This document shows positions 59,420 to 64,000 of a stretch of 64,000 nt of DNA, piece by piece. A program made the translations under genes and the position numbers. How positions within the stretch are numbered: position 1 is the stretch's first letter; each line of letters begins with the position of its first letter. The notes under the pieces were generated by a model. The model was not told the DNA's origin. It was given only the letters and a program-made list of their open reading frames with translations, and ran no database searches. The DNA lies in assembly GCA_030844895.1 (NCBI GenBank), contig CM061231.1, forward strand, positions 83,982,706 through 84,046,705. The letters are read 5' to 3'. The stretch comes from Ambrosia x helenae (Eukaryota; Streptophyta; Magnoliopsida; Asterales; Asteraceae).

Positions 59420-59497
59420 GCATAGTTGGCAAAGTGGTTGGTGTGGCATGTGATGAGATTTAGACCCGGGGACTCGGGTTCGATTCACGCGAGCAGC
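59420..59497 (+). repeat. tRNA-like module 3 in the LTR
   Basis: TGGCAAAGTGG (59427-59437) is a close A-box and GGTTCGATTC (59477-59486) a perfect B-box, 50 bp start to start. Only a few acceptor and T-stem pairs form, so it is not a working tRNA. Confidence 0.55.
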
Positions 59498-59764
59498 AAA
59501 AATTTCTTTTCTTTTTAATAAAGGGGAGTAGTGGGCCGCCCAGCAGTTGGGCCTATGGCCTGGGCTCAGGTTTGGGCTCAAGGAGTGTTTATTGTATTTT
59601 GTGGGCTTGGTTTAGTCAAGAATCTTGACAAACATTAAATGAAATCTGATTTTTTTTTTTTATAATTATTATTATTATTATTATTACACCAATATATATA
59701 TGTAAGTTGGATGGTAAAAACTTAGGCATAATATAGAATTTGGGGAAAATTTCGCGATGTTACA

Positions 59765-59780
59765 GTCTCCCCTACTTTTA
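59765..59780 (-). promoter_or_regulatory. Polypurine tract of the gag-only element
   Basis: The minus strand reads TAAAAGTAGGGGAGAC next to the 3' LTR. It is nearly the same as the tract of the gag-less element. Confidence 0.78.
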
Positions 59781-60002
59781 GAAACTTCGTCCCGAAGTTT
59801 AGTAAAAACATAGGGTTGAAGGTGATGAAAATAGTTGTTATTTGAGTTATTGTATGACATGAATAGAATAAACTGTCTCGGGTTTAGTGCGGGTTGATGA
59901 ACTACCAGACAACTAGAGTTTATAACCTTGATAGAATTTCACACTACCTTAACGTACCTGTAAATTCTTGATTACGTTCCGGACCGCAATCACCAATTTA
60001 CC

Positions 60003-60224
60003 TTACATTAAGGTTTTGCGTCCTTCTATGACTCCACCGATTGTTGAGCAGGTTCGATAGCCTTCACCAGTCGTGGAGTAGGTTGTAGGGCCTCTCCCGA
60101 CTGTTGAAAAGGCATAATGACCTCTACCAACCGTTGAGTAGGTTTGATAGCCTCCACCAGTCGTGGAGCAGGTTGTAGGGCCTCTCCCGACCGTTGAAAA
60201 GGCATGATGACATTTATTATACAC
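60003..60224 (-). repeat. 90-bp tandem repeat downstream of gag, open in one frame
   Basis: Two units of 90 bp (marked by TCGTGGAG at 60071 and 60161) with internal 30-bp sub-repeats. In one minus-strand frame it reads as a 73-residue Thr/Gly/Ser-rich repeat (FSTVGRGPTT type units). Since 90 is divisible by three the frame is preserved. It may be noncoding. Confidence 0.6.
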
Positions 60225-60436
60225 ATAGATTGCAATTTGATAACATGTTTATGTAAGCAAGTATAACAAGCACAGTATATGAGTTGCAGTTGTATAGAAT
60301 TATATAATTAATTCGCATTCAAACAATCATGCACCATGTAAACAACTCTCAAAAATTTCAATACTAGAATTTATTATGCAAATAGAGTCAATACATAGGA
60401 TAAAAGTAACCAACGTTCGAGTGGCGGGACATGTTG

Positions 60437-61639
60437 TTAAGTAGCTGGAGGGTCTTGATCTCTGTTTAGTTTAGGGCATCGGTTACGGAAGTGATTTGGG
60501 TCTCCACATTCATAGCATTGACCATAGTTGTATCGATTAAGGTTAGCAGCTTGAGCAGGGTTGGTGGGTTGGTTGGCATTTGGATTTGGGGTCTCACGAC
60601 ATGTGTTGACCAGGTGGCCATACCTTCCACAATTGGTGCACAAGCGACATGCTGAAGCAGTGGGATGATGTCGGTTGCAGGTATTACATAATGGGTGGTC
60701 TCCTGTATAAGGTTTCTTCTTAGAAGCTTGTGGAGTGAGGCTTGCATCAGGATCCCTGGTCTTACGCTTCTGGTTCTCAGTGGTTACCGCGGCTACAATA
60801 CTTGTTTTATTGCCTTTCCGAACTAAGGTCCCGTTCTTTACGTGATTATCAGTTAAGGTAGCTGCTAAACGTTTGGCTTCCTCCAAGGTGGCAGGATTCC
60901 ATCCCCACACCGTATCCTGGATTTGCATGGGCAGACCACCGATGTACTTCTCGATGGCTACCGGCAGGGGAGTGACTTTGTGAGGCAACAATAAGCTAAG
61001 CTCATGAAAGCGGGTGTTGTAGGCAAGGTTTTCCCCGCTATCTTGAGCTAAGGTGTGGAACTCATCCTCAAGCTTCTTAACTTCATTGCGAGGACAAAAC
61101 TCTTCCTTCATGACCTCCTTGACTTGGTCCCATGTCATAGCAAGAGCAACTTCGGCCCCACGAGTACGCTTTTCTTCATTCCACCAAGTGAGTGCTCGTT
61201 TGTGAAGAACACTCATGGCATAACGGACCTTAAAGTTGTCGGGACACTCACTGTTGATGAAAGTATTTTCAATACCCTCAAACCATTGTAGGAGTCCTGT
61301 AGCTCCTTCTTCACCACTAAACTTTGGGGGATTGCAAGAATTAAAGTGCTTAAGGGTACAGGCTGGAAGTCCATTCCCGTTGTGGTGTCCATTTCCACTT
61401 CCATTCCCGTTGCCGTTGCCGTTCCCATTGCCGTTCAACTGGATGACTTGAGCTAGTAAGTTGGGAACTAGAGTTGCGATTTGCTGCGCCATTTGTTGAG
61501 AAATGATTGCAGCCAGTTGGGCATCGACACCATTGTTGTTGTTGTTGTTATGGTTAGTATCGTGGTTGTGGTTGTGATTGCTACTTCCTTCATCATGATT
61601 TTCACCACTGTTAAGACGAGCACTGCGACGTGGAGGCAT
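60437..61639 (-). CDS. gag: Gag of the gag-only element, intact
   Basis: A 400-codon open frame from ATG 61639, preceded by a CTCTTACAG acceptor-like string. Residues 1-90 are Asn/His/Gly-rich low complexity. Residues about 95-265 are the retrotransposon Gag core (PPKFSGEEG, WFEGIENTF, ALTWWNEEK, EFCPRNEVKKLE, RFHELSLLLP). Three Cys/His clusters follow: CNTCNRHHPTASAC, then CTNCGRYGHLVNTC and CYECGDPNHFRNRC, the last two with the full CCHC pattern. It ends before a protease would begin. It would assemble particles and bind RNA. The unbroken frame and young LTRs suggest it may still be expressed. Confidence 0.88.
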   Translation of the reverse strand: MPPRRSARLNSGENHDEGSSNHNHNHDTNHNNNNNNGVDAQLAAIISQQMAQQIATLVPNLLAQVIQLNGNGNGNGNGNGSGNGHHNGNGLPACTLKHFNSCNPPKFSGEEGATGLLQWFEGIENTFINSECPDNFKVRYAMSVLHKRALTWWNEEKRTRGAEVALAMTWDQVKEVMKEEFCPRNEVKKLEDEFHTLAQDSGENLAYNTRFHELSLLLPHKVTPLPVAIEKYIGGLPMQIQDTVWGWNPATLEEAKRLAATLTDNHVKNGTLVRKGNKTSIVAAVTTENQKRKTRDPDASLTPQASKKKPYTGDHPLCNTCNRHHPTASACRLCTNCGRYGHLVNTCRETPNPNANQPTNPAQAANLNRYNYGQCYECGDPNHFRNRCPKLNRDQDPPAT

Positions 61640-62151
61640 GATCTGTAAGAGACACAGTGAAATGAATGAGATTATATAAGGAATGTAATCATCTATTCAT
61701 TAATTAAAACGAATAAACGAAAACGTTGACTTATCAAAGACTCTAGATTTCTATAACATATGAAGACATGCTTTAGCCTATAAGTGAACACTCATCCCGA
61801 GAATTCCCAGGTAGGCATCCGGGTCCCTCGTCTGATTGGGATATATGCGCAATGCCAGCCTAGACAGAAGACTCAGAATACAGGCGTTCACCCTTCCAGA
61901 TTGCACGTGTTCGTTATTAAAATCTAGAACTTCGACGAGATTGCAAGGTGGTTCGGGTTAAACCTGAGGATTTTGCTTTATTAGTCTAAGAGTGAATCCA
62001 GTGATGGAGAGCAACCTTCTTGTAGGGATGAAAGTAGGGATATGAAGTAGGAGGGAGATAGAGAATAGCAAGCAAAAGAAGCAAGTACTGGTTAAATCCT
62101 ATGGTTATAGACTAGATTATTTCTCTAATAACCTAATTCCCTATAACCATG
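61640..62151. other. Leader of the gag-only element
   Basis: About 510 bp between primer site and gag with no gene. The stretch at 61765-61945 matches the leader of the gag-less element at 36345-36460 (shared words CATGCTTT(A/G)GCCTA and TTCACCCTTCCAG). Conserved leader sequence may carry the RNA packaging signal, as in other retroelements; that is inference. Confidence 0.6.
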
Positions 62152-62163
62152 GCTCTGATACCA
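62152..62163 (-). promoter_or_regulatory. Primer-binding site of the gag-only element
   Basis: The minus strand reads TGGTATCAGAGC, initiator tRNA-Met type, three bases inside the right LTR. Confidence 0.93.
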
Positions 62164-62166
62164 ATC

Positions 62167-64000
62167 TGTAACACCCCAACCGATGGCGGAAACATCGGGA
62201 TGTCACGTAGTGATGATCGTTCAGTAGCTCATGGTAATAATAAATTTCATTAATTGATTTAAATAAATTACATACAATTGTTCTACAAGAATTCGTACAT
62301 CAAATTGAATAAACAATGCACATATCTTCAAGCAATTCTTCAAGCAAGTAGAACCTGAAACATGTTAAGTTGAAAATATTTTGGGTCAACAAAAGTTGGT
62401 GAGAATACATAGGTTTTTGAAATATGATAAATAATAATAACAATAGTTTGTACAACATTCAAAGTTGTATGATGATAGAGTATGATACCGACATGTAACA
62501 ATGCGTCTTTGTACAACCAAACCTTGTGTCGACTGATGACTAACTCGCAAGTTAGTTAAATGTTATTACTGTTATCGATCATCCCTGAGTCTATGCGGGG
62601 GATGGGTTTGTCAGACCTATAGCGCTATAATCTAAACAGGCGGCTTGATCATTGTTAATGATTGTACTGTGTCTTTTTGTTACAGTCAAATGATAGAATG
62701 ATGATGTACTTGAATCACAAGTAAATGATAGTATAAAATATTTGAACATGTTTCACCCCAAAAATAGTGAAAATAGAGTAAAAGGGGCTATGTAAACTCA
62801 CCTTAGCAAAAGTGTTATCTCTTGAAAAGTAGAATGATGGTGTTGCCCAAGTATGTCAAGTATCACCCTATAATAAGGTAATAAATAAGTCTATCTAGCC
62901 TATAAATGTATACATTCTAGGGCTTCGAATTTGGGGATGAATGCTTGTTTGATTTTTATTTAAAATATTCGACAATTGAGAGAAATTTAGTAAATAACTA
63001 ACCAAAAATCTTTTTATAAGTTTTAAATCTAAGATAGTCACAAGAATGTGTTTAAAGTATAAAAATAATTTTTTATAAAATTATTTTCTTTAAAATAGAT
63101 TTTTAAATCTATTTATTACAAATTGTCAAACTTTGATTTTAATATCTTAAATATACTAAAATTAAAGAATTAACATTTTAAAAATTACGTTTCTGTTATA
63201 AATGATCAGAAATAATTTGTATAAAATTTTGGTGCAAAAATGTTAAAAATTGGATTTATTATGATTTAATTATGATTAAAACTAACAAAAATTGATTAAA
63301 AATATTAAATAAATGATTTTTCAGAAATAAAAATCATTTCTGAAAAGCTTAATGTTATAAAAACTTAGGATAATTTTTGTAGAAATTAATAAGATCGTTT
63401 TGATATTTTAATAGATTTTTATAAATATAATAGTACAAAATTGATTTAATTATTATAAATATTAAATAATTAAATTTCAGAAAACTAAAAATTGTGAGTG
63501 AAACTTTTTCATCAGATTTACTTAAAATAATTTTTTGTAAAATTTATAGAAATCGTTTTGTCAATTAAAAGAATTTTTCTTATAAATTTGGTAAGTAAAA
63601 GAATTAAAAGAAATTTCATTATTTAATTCTAAGTAGTGTTTAAATAAAATACAAATTGAGTTATATACGTTCTCAGGGTCCAGACCAGTTGGTCTGGGCT
63701 TGTGATTATAAGGCTTAGGAAAACAAGAGATCACGGGTTCGAGTCTGGTTAGAACCGGTTTTTGGATGCTTTTATCTGTTTCATTTGTTTTTAAAATAAA
63801 AATGGTGGATGTGGGATTCGAACCAAGGCCCTAGAGCCGGTCCAAAGTTTAACATAACCAAGGGAAACCAACTGATCTACCATCAGTTTTGTGTTAGAAC
63901 TTGTTTCCAATTGTTTTTAAATGGATACGTGACATCTTCATCTTCCCCAAACAAGACCCTAAGAACCCTAACCATCAAACCCAAACAATTGACCACGAAA
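62167..64000 (-). repeat. 5' LTR of the gag-only element, partial
   Basis: The first 1,834 bp (plus-strand order) of the LTR, nearly identical to 57067-58900. Differences I see are one substitution near 63196, single-base indels near 63550 and 63761, and one substitution near 63854. Modules 1 and 2 of the tRNA-like set recur here (near 63675-63890). The rest is outside the window. Confidence 0.93.

Larger units (their letters stand above)
57067..59764 (-). repeat. 3' LTR of the gag-only element
   Basis: Plus-strand ends TGTAACACCCC and GATGTTACA. The start matches the LTR starts of the two other gypsy elements in pattern. The part at 57840-58560 is AT-rich with degenerate internal repeats; 58573-59500 holds three tRNA-like modules. 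Confidence 0.93.
57067..64000 (-). mobile_element. Gag-only gypsy element (TR-GAG-like), right LTR runs off the window
   Basis: A full 2,698-bp left LTR, 2.4 kb of internal DNA and the first 1,834 bp of the right LTR are visible. The internal part has a primer site, an unbroken gag and a polypurine tract but no protease, RT or integrase. The visible LTR parts differ at only about four places, so insertion was very recent. Elements with gag but no pol have been described as TR-GAG and depend on pol supplied in trans. It inserted into the LINE endonuclease; the candidate left target site is CATAC (57062-57066). Confidence 0.88.

Noticed and set aside
58573..59497. Genuine tRNA genes in the LTR
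   Set aside because: A and B boxes are present, but acceptor and T stems do not pair well, so they are kept only as tRNA-like modules.

Overview
The window is a plant nuclear repeat block. Nearly all of it is nested transposable elements, and I see no ordinary host gene. The element mix (a Sirevirus-like Copia with a long region after pol, a Tekay-type chromovirus with kilobase-long LTRs, a CACTA transposon and an L1-type LINE) fits a large-genome eudicot. The style of the LTRs and gag proteins suggests Asteraceae, but that is an inference; no marker gene is present to prove it.

Layout, left to right. 1-1985 is AT-rich unassigned sequence with two simple repeats. 1986-2692 and 17591-21143 are two halves of an old plus-strand Copia element ('Copia A'). 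It is split by a 14.9-kb minus-strand Sirevirus-like Copia ('Copia B', 2693-17590) that carries a broken extra coding region after pol. The right flank of that insertion was later tandemly duplicated (17301-18939 and 18940-20586). 21144-22315 is the 5' LTR, primer site and gag start of another LTR element with a Tat-like primer region. It is cut by a CACTA transposon that starts at 22316. The CACTA element carries a TnpA-like gene (minus strand, 23048-25827) and a tnp2 transposase start (plus strand, 31683-32528), which are divergently arranged.

The tnp2 gene is broken by a minus-strand LINE whose pieces lie at 32531-33207, 38886-40932 and 54480-57066. Three related minus-strand Ty3/gypsy elements sit inside the LINE: a gag-less, pol-less element (33208-38885, perfect 5-bp target duplication); a pol-bearing Tekay-type chromovirus (40933-54479, perfect 5-bp target duplication) with an extra GC-rich ORF before gag; and a gag-only element (57067 to beyond the window edge) with an unbroken 400-codon gag. 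The LTRs give relative ages. The gag-only element looks very young, the gag-less and Tekay elements are recent, Copia B is older, and Copia A is older still.

The parts most worth a second look are: a 133-residue in-frame repeat after ORF2 in the LINE; the extra ORF upstream of gag in the chromovirus; a four-fold array of compensated hairpins in its LTRs; three tRNA-like (A-box/B-box) modules inside one LTR of the gag-only element; inverted TTCGA-type motif clusters in Copia B; and the set of related autonomous, gag-only and gag-less gypsy elements living side by side.
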